Source of the DNA: Myrica gale
Taxonomy: Eukaryota > Streptophyta > Magnoliopsida > Fagales > Myricaceae
Direction: 5' to 3'
DNA length: 64,000 nucleotides
Assembly (NCBI GenBank): GCA_963930655.1
Contig: OZ005602.1
Span: 2,115,501-2,179,500 of the forward strand
Shown: piece by piece, positions 53,101-63,990 of the stretch
Position numbering within the stretch: the first letter of the stretch is position 1
Layout: the number at the start of each line of letters is the position of its first letter
Position numbers and translations under genes: made by a program
The notes under the pieces: generated by a model
The model's database searches: none
Seen by the model: the letters and a program-made list of their open reading frames with translations, nothing else
What the model was told of the DNA's origin: nothing

Positions 53101-54416
53101 ATTGATTTTTTAATAACGAAATCCTTTGGAAATATGCTACAATAAGCAAAGCAATGCTTCAAATGTGATGGAAGACAATTGTAGCTCAGCTTAAGAGTTT
53201 CTACTATCTTCTCCTCGTTTATTTCTGCAAGTTCCTTTTTCTGGAAGGATGACCACTCTGTTTCTGAACGTCTCAAATACAATAATCTTCCAATGGTCCT
53301 AATTAAAAGAGGGACACCTTGACACTTCTTTACAATTTCTCTTCCGATTTCTATGATTCTTTCACTCTCAGGCTCTTCCCCGTTCTCAAATGCCATTTGC
53401 TTAAATAAGTACGATGATCCCTCCTCGTCTAAACCATTTAAAGAATATGATTCAACTGAGCGTATAGTTTTTGCAACCGTCAGATTGCGTGTGGTTACTA
53501 ATACTCTACTGCCTCTTGCACCACACCTTAACACTTTCTCCAACTCATCCCACTTTTGACAATCTTCCTCCCACACATCATCTAACACAAGGAAGTACTT
53601 CTTTCCCTGAATTACTTTTCGAAGCTCAGTTATCAAAGTTTCCAATTCAACTGCTTTTGGTTTTTTTGTTGTTGCAGACTCTATCATTTTTTCGACGATT
53701 TTTTTAACATCAAAATCAAGGGAGACACACACCCACATTTTGACCTTAAAATCGTTTTGATCAATTCTGTTATCATTGAATAGGAGCTGAGCTAGTGTGG
53801 TCTTTCCTAATCCTCCGATGCCAACAATCGAAAGGATTGCAACATTATCTCTAAGGTTGGACTCCTTCAGAAGGAAACCTATCAGTTTCTCCTTATCATC
53901 CTCCCTACCAAAGACTTCTTCCGCGAGTACAAAAGAATGAGAATAACGTTGCTCACTACTCAAGACTCCCTCAGCACGGATATCTAAGTTGAATTGCCTA
54001 TGATCAGCGGCAATGGCATCTAATTTCTCCCTGATCGCCTTGATCTTATGAGCCATTTTAAGACCATAACAGAGCTGGTTCAATTTGGAAAAGAAGAGGC
54101 GTACCTTTTTCGCCTTCTTGTCCCTGGTCATCATTTCTCGGAGTAGAACTTCAGTGGAGAAATCATCCAGCAAGTCGTCCGCCTCATAAACGACATCCTC
54201 TAGCCTGACCAGCCAATTTCTAACTTCATTGTTCCCAGCAGCCTGCTTCTCCTCTGCATCCAGAAGCACAGCTTGGATTGCTGAAACCGTGTTTTGGAGC
54301 TTTTGAAGTTCGCCTTTGAGACCCCAGAGGATTCCGAGCTCTTTGAGAACCGGGGAGCCCAAACTCCCAATGGCTCGCGCAGCAACGCTTCCAGCAATTG
54401 AGAAGGCTTCTGCCAT
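50182..54416 (-). pseudogene. NLR-5: CC-NB-LRR gene with a premature stop after 909 codons
   Basis: From ATG 54416 the frame stays open to a TAG at 51687-51689, giving 909 residues: CC domain, NB-ARC with intact P-loop GIGGLGKTT, LVLDDVWEED, GSRVLVTTR and MHD, and about half of the LRRs. Beyond it the LRR region continues but is broken by a 1-base loss near 51580, TGA at 51007-51009 and TAA at 50896-50898. Four tandem modules remain recognisable. The N-terminal half is nearly identical to NLR-3, while the 3' flank matches NLR-1. It could express a truncated NLR with an intact nucleotide-binding domain, or be a decaying pseudogene. Later lesions would be unconstrained once the first stop arose. 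The TATA is at 54515-54523. Confidence 0.88.
50640..51540 (-). repeat. Tandem LRR modules of NLR-5 (four units, 225-228 bp)
   Basis: The landmark TGTATA(C/T)CGC recurs at 50753, 50981, 51206 and 51431. The units carry the same NLTSLQDLSI and DELDLGKDDDW segments as in NLR-1 and NLR-3 but with two nonsense codons. Confidence 0.9.
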
Positions 54417-55528
54417 TTCTTGAGTGTGAGAGATGGAAAGCTAAAGAGCACCGGTGAAGTAGTTCGAGAGTAGAAGTATATGTGAGCTGTAAAAGGTGAA
54501 GGACGCGGGTTGGCCTATATAGGCCCCTTCCACTTGTATGTTTCATTGGTGAACTCATATGCACGTCTTCCACGAAACTCGCCCTTAAAACCATTTTGAA
54601 ATGAAATTGAGCAATACTCCAAAAATTAGTAGACAAATTAAGCCAACTTTATGTTTATCATACGTGAGTCTTTGTTTAGTTGAGTAAACGAAGTGGGAGA
54701 GAAGATGTCAAGTGGTCTTATGGTTTCCTCTAATTAATGAATCATGTTTACGGTGATCGCAAAGAGTAGAGCAACAGCAGATTGTATAGTCAACTTTTAT
54801 TTGCTGATTAGGGTCTCTGCTTTTTCATCTTTTCCAGCCTACCAAACTTGACTAATTCCTACCCACATAACACGAAAAGATCGACCTAAACAAACAATGG
54901 CGCCATTGCTAATTATAAAGTAAATTTACCGTGAGTTGTCTAAGTGGTCAGGGCATACTTAAAAATTGTGTGATTAGGAGTACGATTCTGAGTTTGATTC
55001 TCTGAACGAGAGACTATCCAATATTAATGGAACAGTAAAAGTCAAGTACTATGCACGTCCTTAAATACTCGCAACCTCGAGTCAAATTGCTATTTGTGAT
55101 ATTTGTAGTAATATACCGATTTTTGTCCATTTTCACCACGTTTTATTTTTTATAAAAGAAAAAATAAAACAAACTTGAGCATCTAGAGTGTGTTTGTGTT
55201 GTTCTTTCAATTTTGCTTGTAAGTAACAAGTGTAGGCATTTTCACAACCAAATAAGATATTGCAATTTTAATTCATTAAACTCCCTCTATACCAGTGCTA
55301 GTGGGAGAAGTTTAAACTAGAAATCTCATACTTTATGCGAAAGATGGGATTGATATCAACCTGAATAGGTGTTCTCAGAAAATCAAACACAGGACAGATT
55401 GCTATCAACCTGAATAGGTGTTCAGGCGCCCATCTAATTGTAGTCAACAATGCTTTGTTTTTGTTTTTTTTTTGTTTTTTTTTACCGTTTTAAGAAAGTA
55501 AACTCCTAGCTTACAGAGTCAATGTCCG
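54417..55528. repeat. Segmental duplication, 5' flank of NLR-5 (copy of 32394-33500)
   Basis: It is nearly identical to the NLR-3 5' flank and diverges at AATGTCCG, where this copy continues into sequence resembling 44160-44270. That continuation looks like the ancestral order, so the NF-YA junction at 33501 is the derived state. Confidence 0.9.
54515..54523 (-). promoter_or_regulatory. TATA box of NLR-5
   Basis: CTATATAGG within GGCCTATATAGGCC, about 100 bases before the ATG, is identical to NLR-3. Confidence 0.6.
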
Positions 55529-57040
55529 TTAAGAGTCCAAATTATTAATTTCATCATACTATATCCTCAAACTATAAAATTCATCACAAACCATATGGAT
55601 AAATTAATTTTAAACTTCATATACTAATTTGATAAATTTTAAAGTTTAAGACTTTAAGAATTTATTTAATTTTTGAGTAAATCACATGAATGAACTTTGT
55701 ATTTATCCTCTTTATTCATATTCTCATCTCACTCTTCCTTAATTAATCAATTAGAGCATTCATTTTTGTTCTTCAGAGACCTCCTTGTTATACTATTCCC
55801 CCCAATGCGCTGTGAGATTTGTTGATACGGATCGTCATTATCTGTCTCTGTCCTTTATTTGTTCTACGAGAGTATCGTGATCTCTTTTTAACTTTTTTTT
55901 AATTAGGTTATATTGTTTTGACTCATAATGTTTTTAATTTATTGTCTGAAATAAATTTTCAATTTGAAAAGAAAAAAAATGTTTTGTCAATATTTTTTTA
56001 TTTAAAGAATGATAGATTAACTTCCCCACTTCCTTAAATATAATCTTTGGTCTGGACATCATGTGACTGAACTAGAAATGAATTTGAAAAGAGTAAACTC
56101 TCAAAGAAAAAAAAAAAAAAATTCATATTACGAGAAATAGATATATATATATATATATATATATATATCTAACTAAACATAAGTACGGGATATTGTGATA
56201 TATATATGATACGTATCCATAACAAAATATATTACTACTAAACGAATAAAAGTAATATGTGAATCAAACCTATAGTTTTATGTCATAATGGCCTGATTCG
56301 AATTACAGTTAGCTCAGATCAACTTCAAGATATCATGATTATTCTACCACTGAACCATTTGCCGCTTTCCCCGCTTCCGCCAGCACATGATGACATCAGT
56401 ACTAGAGATCATACCTAATTTTTCTTTTATTATTTGACGTGCAATAATTCAGTCAGTGGTTTATTACTTTGCAAAATATAAAGTAAAATCAGATTGCAAG
56501 CCTTTTTTTTTTGGCAAATTATAAATACCCCTCAACATATCATCCGTTTCTTATGTTTCCTCCTAAATTATGTACCGTTACAACTCACTTCTTTTGATTA
56601 TGTATTTGTAACAATTTCATCCCCTAAATGATTTTAAGTGTTAAATCGGAATTCATCCCTCTCACGTCTCCCTCTCCCACACTAAAAGACCGTAATACCC
56701 CTCATCACGTGAAGAGACCGAAAAATAACCCCAAAGCGCGTTTTCACCTCACTTCCAATTCAGCCTTCAACATTTTCCAAGTCGCAGGAAGAACTCAGGT
56801 ATACTGCGCAGGGAAGCTGGGGAAACCCCCAAGGTAGGGTGCTGCCTAAAATATCTCTCTCTACTTTTTGAACGTGACCAAAAGTGCTGGACCCTCACCA
56901 TGTGAGTCTTCTATTTGCTTTTTCATCTTTTCCAGCCTATCAAACTTGACTAATCAGAAAAAAAGGGACTAATTCCTAACCACATAACACGAAAACATGT
57001 CGGGAAGACAGTGAGCTTTCTCTCATCCTTCTCGTTGGAT
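55529..57040. other. Repeat-rich spacer
   Basis: AT-rich DNA with an (AT)n microsatellite at 56140-56168. A tRNA-like patch on the minus strand at about 56284-56362 has box A TGGTTCAGTGG and a box-B-like ATTCGAATC; it looks like a SINE relic, not a functional tRNA. Bases 56840-57000 resemble NLR upstream sequence (AAGTGCTGGACCCTCACCA). No gene is supported. Confidence 0.5.
56140..56168 (+). repeat. (AT)n microsatellite
   Basis: About 14 AT dinucleotides in a row, of no evident function. Confidence 0.95.
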
Positions 57041-57760
57041 TCGGATTCTGCTACTTCACTTCTGAACTGGAAGCTGCCAAGCACCGGACAGTTATGGACC
57101 TACACAGCTCAGGAACCGAACGACGCCTCACGCCTGGACAAATCACTAATGCGGTTAAAAAAAACAAAAAACAAAAACGAATAAGAAGAGAAAGAGGAAA
57201 AAGTGTTGACGCCTGGAGAAGCTGCAGGGAAGGGGGCAGGCGCTACTGACAAACTGCAGGGCACCAGACAGTGATGGACCTACACAGCTCAGGAACCGAT
57301 CGACGCCTGGACAAATCACTAATGCGTTAAAAAAAACGAAGAAGAAGAGAAAGAGGAAAGAGTGGTTGACGCCTGGAGAAGCTGCAGGGAAGGGGGCAAG
57401 CGCCTACTGACAAACTGCAGGGCACCGGACAGTGATGGACCTACACAGCTCAGGAACCGATCGACGCCTGGACAAATCACTAATGCGTTAAAAAAAACGA
57501 AGAAGAAGAGAAAGAGGAAAGAGTGGTTGACGCCTGGAGAAGCTGCAGGGAAGGGGGCAGGCGCCTACTGACAAACTGCAGGGCACCGGACAGTGATGGA
57601 CCTACACAGCTCAGGAACCGATCGACGCCTGGACAAATCACTAATACGGTTAAAAAAAACGAAGAAGAGAAAGAGGAAAGAGTGGTTGACGCATGGACAA
57701 ACTGCAGGGAAAGGGGCAGGCGGCTTGTCAGCAGGGGGAGGGGGCAGGTATCGCAGAGGA
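57040..57760 (+). repeat. 161-bp tandem repeat array (about four copies)
   Basis: Units contain GTTGACGCCTGGAGAAGCTGC, GACAAACTGCAGGGCACC, GGACCTACACAGCTCAGGAA and a GA-rich tail after AAAAAAACGAAGAAG. Full copies start near 57202, 57363 and 57524, with partial copies on each side. The two central copies are almost identical. The GGACCTACACAGCTCAGGAA word is also present in NLR upstream repeats (26195, 41850, 58817), so the array probably arose from that sequence. Confidence 0.9.
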
Positions 57761-57772
57761 GAGGATATTTAT

Positions 57773-57950
57773 GGGATGTTTGTTTGACAAAATTTTTGAG
57801 AATTTTTCTGAAATTTTGAGAATCTTTGATTTATTGAGATTTATTGGAGTTTGTGAAGAATAAAGTGCGTAGGTGTAAAAGTTAAAATTTTTGGAATTGT
57901 GTTTGGGTTGCCCGAATTATTGGAGCCCCAATATTTTGGGAAACAAACAA
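57773..57950. mobile_element. Short MITE-like element
   Basis: The left end GGGATGTTTGTTTGACAAAA and the right end (complement of CCAATATTTTGGGAAACAAACA) are imperfect inverted repeats. The interior is AT-rich without coding. The boundary is approximate. Confidence 0.45.
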
Positions 57951-59100
57951 GTCAGAAATGAACATATTGCCCTCCACCAAAGGATAAATCAGTTGGGTAT
58001 TTCGTTCTTTCACGTGTTCCAGTGGTTAATGCGCTTAACGTGTAGGCCATGATATTTTTCAAATTTTGATTTTATCGTTCGGTATTTATTTACTCAAAGG
58101 ATAGTTTGCTAATTATTTATAAATATGGTCAGGATAAAAATGAAAAATATTTAGTTGCATCTTAAATTTAAGAGGAAAATACACTTTTTACCCAGGGCAG
58201 TATATATAGTAAGATATATATATCTTACTATATTGAAGGGAGAAATCAGTATATATAAATATTTAGTTGCATCTTAAATGGAAGGGAGGAAAACCACAAA
58301 ATATAGTAAGAGGGCAGTACTAGGGAGGAAAAAATTGATTGCGGGCTGTGAACCGGGAAGAGGAGTTCTGGCCTATATCTATAGAGATGTCCTCCGTATT
58401 ATTAAAGAACAAGAATTGCAACAATATATAGTTAATAATTTATATAAGTTTGTAGCTTGTTTGATGGGGGTGAAAGACTTGCAATAATAGTGATCATGTG
58501 ACGTACGTCGTATCCTGCTTAATTAATATTTTCTAACCCATTGCATGCTGATTACAATTGTCGAAGCGTTTCTTCCTTCCTTCTAATTAAGTAAGCGGGA
58601 ACTCATTACAAACATGTTATAATTGTGGAACTTATTGCAAATATAATTTTCTGTCCGAATATGATGATTGGATTTTGAGAGAGAAAATATCTCAAATCAT
58701 AAATAATATTAATTAAGAAAAAGAAAGACCAACGGTGCCCCCTGAAGATTACATCCCCAGTTTTCTCCATTTGCAGTTGTGCAGTATTACGTATTGAATA
58801 TGCACTTCTGGGCAGTGGACCTACACAGCTCACGTACGGACGCGCACGTGAGTGGACGCCTGCGCAGCTACACAGCTCACGAAGAAACTCCCACACTATC
58901 ACGTGCACTAAGCTCCTCGTCTGCCTTCTGAAACTGAACTCCCTGGCCCTGTCGACTGTCGTAAACGCACCACGACAAAAGAGCCTTCAATGATGCCTGA
59001 TGGTGTTTCCAGCTCTCCAGGCGTCCAATGCTTGGACGCGCATGTGAGTGGACCCTTACCACGTGACTCAACTTTTATTTGCTGACAATGTTCATCTTTT
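57951..59100. other. Spacer with a copy of NLR upstream sequence
   Basis: A perfect hairpin ATAGTAAGATATATATATCTTACTAT lies near 58207-58232 and is flanked by a direct repeat of ATTTAGTTGCATCTTAAAT (58150 and 58260). From 58400 to 59080 the sequence follows the NLR-1 5' flank (25780-26360). No gene is supported. Confidence 0.5.
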
Positions 59101-59321
59101 ATTTTGCTGAAAAGAAGACAAAATCTAGAGTGCTTTCGGCTGAATTACCAGTCCCGACTCCCTCTCTCTTGTTGACAAGACAGACAGAGCTCCAGACACT
59201 GGGTGATGCTGGAACCGCTAGCAGTAGGGTTGAGATCGATCTCAAACGTAGAATTTTGAAAATCTCAAGTGTAAAAGTGTTCCATGTTGTTTCCTTTGAA
59301 CCCCAAGGACTCCGGCACTGA
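59100..59321 (+). pseudogene. C-terminal fragment of the unknown convergent gene, copy 2
   Basis: This encodes SSRVEIDLKRRILKISSVKV then FHVVSFEPQGLRH and stop, closely matching 44932-45060. It ends about 450 bases from the start of the NF-YA 3' region on the opposite strand, the same convergent arrangement as at 45 kb. Confidence 0.45.
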
Positions 59322-59749
59322 ACTAGAATAAGATTGGTTCAATCCGTATGGGTAGCCAAGGGTACCGTACTGATAACAAAAGTGTACAAGTTTACATCAC
59401 TAAGGAGGGCGATACTTCTACTCACAAAATACAATGTTTTGAGGAATGTGACACAAAGTCAAACACTTTTTGGAATCATAATGCTGAATAATAACTGCTT
59501 GCTCAAATGCCTAGAACCAAGGACCTGAACTCCAGAAGAGATTCTAACACCAGAGCTAACACCAGAGCCAGATTATCCACCAAATGATGAAATTAGAATT
59601 TGGTGTTCCTGGCAAAACTTTCCAGAATACTTAGCTCCATTCATGCATGTACAAAGAGGCATTCCCAGAATGATCACAGTTTCACCCATTAGGCTCCTGA
59701 ACCGCCTAGAAGTCTGATGAAAACCAAATATTCAGAGCTTCAACTTTTA

Positions 59750-62700
59750 CACAATAAGACACAATTCCAACCCTATGAGCGACATAAATAACACGGAGTG
59801 CATATAGATCAAGCCTCCTATGAAACAAAGATGGTTTGTACATTAACCCAGAATTTAAAACAAAGATGCTTAGAAAAAAAAAACTCAAAACTTTTGAGTT
59901 GTCCTAATCTCTACCTCTGTACAAAGAAAGAGTAACAAATGGAAGAAGGATTGAATGAAGCACTTGAAATCTTTCAAGAAGCCACATGGCCGTTTAGCAC
60001 CTCTTCTCCACTCTACATCCATGCCACATGCACAACATAAAAGCCAAGAATGATTTACCGCCTGACATATAACTGCCAAGAATGTTGTAACAGATAAACA
60101 CGGAATAAATCCCATTCCATCAGGGTGAGGTCCAATCTTCCATCTTGGCACCCAACTCCCGCAGAAGTTCACTGTATGGCAAGACGCCTCTCCCCATTGC
60201 TGGCCTGAACAGTCTCCTTCCTCGCCTCTTTCACCAGCTCGCAGATATGATGAGGTCTGCAAGTTGCTGCGATTCTGGTAGTGGTCACCACCATTAACAT
60301 AATTCTGAGCTTCGGATGCATCATGCCTCCCTCCTTGTTGCCCATGCGATGAATTCCATGTTCCAGCAGAGATTGTGAGCAAGGGTTCAGAACCAGATGA
60401 ACTTGCAGACAGTGAGGAGAGTGCTGGCCCAGAACCAGTGCCCTTTTCTTTGTCTTCATGGTTCGAATTCTCAGCATCAGTTTTCTTTGCAAATCATCCT
60501 CCAGTGCCCCTTGCCCTCCGCATAGCATGTTGGTGCCGAGATTCGTGAAGATATGGCTGGGGAAATTAACAAGATGACACATACATTGAGCTCAAATTGC
60601 ACATTTTCCATTATATGTACTTTGTGACCAGGGAAGCTCAAATTGCATATAAACAATCAATTTAATTCACAGCAGTACTACGAGTTATAAGTTCAAATAT
60701 ATTTATCAAAACAAAGGATTGATCTCAACTACTTATAACACCAATAAATTTAATTCACAGCAGTTCTATGAGTTCTAAGTTCAAACATATTTATCGCAAC
60801 AAAGGATTGATCTCCAAGTACTTATAGGTGAAAAGTTTGAAATTGATATTTCCTATACCCTCACTATCAAATGCGTGTACATATGGAAAGTACCAAGCAC
60901 CAATAGTACGTACATAATTTTTGGAGAGCGTACTTAAAGACTTAGAGTTGCCAGAGAATACGAAAATAGTCCTCCTTCAAATCCATATTTTCTTTGAATA
61001 CTTGTTTTGGGATAAGGTATTACCAAGCAAGGACTATAACATCAGCTAAATATTTCAGCTGAAGGTTGAAGCTGTAACCATGCTGAATTTGCACCAAAAT
61101 AGACACAATAATCCAAACAAAAGCACTGATTCACCTGTGCCTTTCTAACTTTTATCAACTTCTTTTCAAGCTCAGCCTTAGCCCGTGCCTGTCTTCGCCG
61201 CAGAATACCTTGGTACTGTTTGGCATTAACATAAACAGGCTCTTGTGCCATCTCAAGGGGCAAAGGCATTCTGGCATGAGGCATTCCAAGAAAAGGAGGA
61301 TAACCCTGACCATTACAAAGATATTTTAGACCATACCATAAACTAGTAAATTAGAGAAGAAGCACACTAAGGATCTTATTATTACAGTAAAGCTTATAAA
61401 TCCCCAAAAGAATACCTAAACTGAAGTAAAAGCAAACAACATTATAGCACAAAATTTATTTTGCCATGAAGGACCATAAAAGAGCGATACTAGGCATATA
61501 TTTTCGCATTGCTGCCAAGTAAACCATAGATTGGCCGACAAATGAAGTGAAAGAGAAGGCATCAATGAAAAGACACCTAGAACTTTGCTGGTTGAGTATC
61601 ATAATTGGCTACATATTAAAGGATGATGACAGGTTATCATCTACAGATTTAACCAGGTTATCACCAAGATGCTTTGCACCACTCTGTCCCAAATAGGATC
61701 ATGATCCTTGTCTCTATTGCAAGTTCCCAACTGAGAGGAACTGAAAATATTTTCTTAATGACTATGCCACCACACCTTTGGGGAAAAGAAATAGTCCCGG
61801 ATCATCTGACTCCACCTAAAAGCTGATGGTCCAATTGGAGAAATAATAATAATAAAAATCCACCACAAGAACACCATTTAAAACCCCATGAATATGGAAA
61901 AAAAGGAAAGCCTTCAATTCCACAGGACAATACACATAGGGCGTGAACAAAAATGACCATTTCTCATGCAAATAAAATTAATCCCTCCCCCTTCCCACAG
62001 GGAAAACTAATTATATATGAAAAAAAATGGCAATGAAAAATGTATGGAAAGAATACTTGGAATTGGTCAAACAACAAAACTCTCACATCCCAAATGATCA
62101 AACAGAAAGGTGTAACCTTTGGATCTTTAGAACCTATAAATTTCACTAAAGGATCACCCAAATGAACGTGAAGCCCCAAAGATTTCAGACAAACAACTTG
62201 CCGCTTATTAAGCTTTAGATGGCAGAAACAAAATATCTGAAATGTGAAAGCCAGTGAAAGACTCAAAAATGGAAGGACATTAGCCAGTCAATATCAGATA
62301 CACCGTTCACCTCAAGCTGAGTGGTAAAAAATTTGCTAAGAGCATCACCCATCCACCAACTCCATTTCCTTGGAAGCTCAGTACCAAAAAGACCATATTG
62401 CCTCATAACTGAGTGACAGGGTCAACATTTTTATTCCTTGAGCTTGGTATCTATGACCCATTAGGTTACTATTCTATAAACGACCCCACAAAATCTCAAC
62501 ACCTTTCTGCTTATGATATCGACCTTCTACGCTTTCCCAATTCCATAAAAAAACATAGATAAAATCAAGTCTTCTAACCTTCCCAACCCAAAACATTGAC
62601 AAAAAGTTCCTTGGTGACTCCTATCCTGGCTCAAGTTCAAGTCATCCAAACTGTCCGAACCCCATCTTACCTCTAACCACTACCTATTTTAGGACCTGAG

Positions 62701-63006
62701 TAACAAACAAAGGTTAAAAGCTGAAAATTAAGGTAGACAAAAACAAAAAGAAAAAGAACGTAGGATACCACTTTACTGCTAATTTATACATTAAAAGGAT
62801 CTTCACACTACAAAGTCTAATAAGCAGCAAACGGACTTTGATGAGTCAGAAGTTTTTTTTTTTTGTGGGGGTTTGAAAAGGAAACAAACTTACAATTGAG
62901 TAACCGACAAGCTCAAGCTGTGCAGGCTGTGCAAGAAATTCACCACGCATTGAAGGTGCAGTTGAGGCAACATGCTGCACATTTTTCTGTTCACGTCCAT
63001 AATTCC
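59750..63006 (-). pseudogene. NF-YA: NF-YA transcription factor gene, broken copy
   Basis: Three exons are recognisable. Exon 62894-63006 encodes GREQKNVQHVASTAPSMRGE and on to ELVGYSI. Exon 61141-61305 encodes [13 protein letters not shown] and the first half of the CBFB/NF-YA domain ([20 protein letters not shown] to LIKVRK). The last exon, from 60556, encodes PYLHESRHQHAMRRARGTGG. There the next codon, normally Arg (GGRF), is TGA (60494-60496). Downstream, 26 bases present at 45.56 kb are missing, shifting the frame of the C-terminal tail. The donor after RK reads AAAG|GC rather than GT; a GT six bases on would add AQ. The exon expected between SI and GYPP, and all 5' exons, were not found. 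NF-YA binds CCAAT boxes with NF-YB/YC; this copy should not make an intact protein. Confidence 0.85.
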
Positions 63007-63220
63007 CTGATCAAATAAGAGTTGAATTTAAAAACTTCTATCCTTCAAAGAGGACAACAGAATCATACATCTCAGTAAAGTGTCAAGACCAAAATCAGTT
63101 CAAAAAATTGTGATAACCGTTTATTCATAACACACTTTCATTGATATCGTGTTGACAATAACAAAAATTCTCTCGATGGTGAAGTAAGACTAAGCTCAAG
63201 TATAACCATTTGAGGCACCT
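63007..63220. other. Upstream of the last recognisable NF-YA exon
   Basis: The splice acceptor (GATCAG on the minus strand) implies an upstream exon. None is seen before the sequence switches to the duplicated fragment at 63225. Confidence 0.4.
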
Positions 63221-63224
63221 GATC

Positions 63225-63525
63225 TTGACGATGCAGTAGTGTTGAGATCGACCTCATACGTAGAATTCTGAAAATCTCAAGTGCAAAAGTGTGCCATGTT
63301 GTTTCCTTTGAACCCAAGGACTCCAGCACTGAACTAGAATAAGACACGGAGTACATAAAGATTGAGCCTCCTATGAAACAAAGATGGTTTATACATTAAC
63401 CCAGAATTTAAAACTCAGAACTTTTGAGTTGTCCTAATCTCTACCTCTGTACAAAGAAAGAGCAAAAATGGAAGAAGGATGGAATGAAGCACTTGAAATC
63501 TTTCAAGAAGCCACATGGCCATTGA
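63225..63525. pseudogene. Fragment carrying the convergent-gene tail and NF-YA 3' UTR, copy 3
   Basis: Bases 63235-63340 match the VEIDL(I/K)RRILKISS tail exon on the plus strand, with a frameshift at the end (GAACCCAAGGACTCC lacks one C). From 63350 the NF-YA 3' UTR sequence follows directly (GGAGTACATAAAGATTGAGC to CAAGAAGCCACATGGCC), skipping the sequence that separates them in the other copies. This lies upstream of the NF-YA exons in NF-YA orientation, so it cannot be that gene's own 3' end. Confidence 0.7.
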
Positions 63526-63742
63526 TGACGTGTTGCTAACAATCAATCTAGTTTGGAATGGAATGTTGATTGGTAAGGCAGATAATTAGTAATGCCAAGA
63601 TCTTTTCTCCGACTGCAAACAAAACAAATCCTACAATGCCTGCAGGTACCATAAGCACTTAGGCGTCAGTTTCTGAATACCTTTGGTTAGGGCTAGGGGT
63701 GAGTACGGTATTGTAGGTGCCTATTTGGTCAAAACAAGTACC

Positions 63743-63990
63743 GGGGGAAAAGGATTCCCTCCTAAGATGAAATTAACTAATAAGTAATAACAAGTTATTG
63801 GATGAATGACAACACATTAATGAATCCATCCAATAGTCTATATCACATCTAAAACTTTTTTTTTCCATTTTGTATTTTTTTTACATTTTAATATAGACAA
63901 TTGGATGTGATTCATTAATGTGTTGTCAGTCATCCAGTGACCTATTAAGACCCAATAGGTAATCACTATTAGGAGAGAATCCGAGTCCCC
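63743..63990. mobile_element. MITE, family 2, copy 2
   Basis: The ends GGGGGAAAAGGATTCCCTCC and (complement) GGGGACTCGGATTCTCTCC are inverted repeats, with the same internal inverted arms (GACAACACATTAATGAAT ... ATTCATTAATGTGTTGTC) as 26707-26930. The window ends ten bases later, so the target duplication cannot be checked fully. Confidence 0.7.

Noticed and set aside
56284..56362. tRNA gene candidate on the minus strand
   Set aside because: Box A and a weak box B are present, but stems do not close; treated as a relic.
57202..57685. CRISPR-like array
   Set aside because: Units are 161 bases, contiguous and without spacers, in a plant nuclear genome.
57362..57819. Frames of 64-98 codons in the 161-bp repeats
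   Set aside because: They repeat with the array and carry no recognisable domain.
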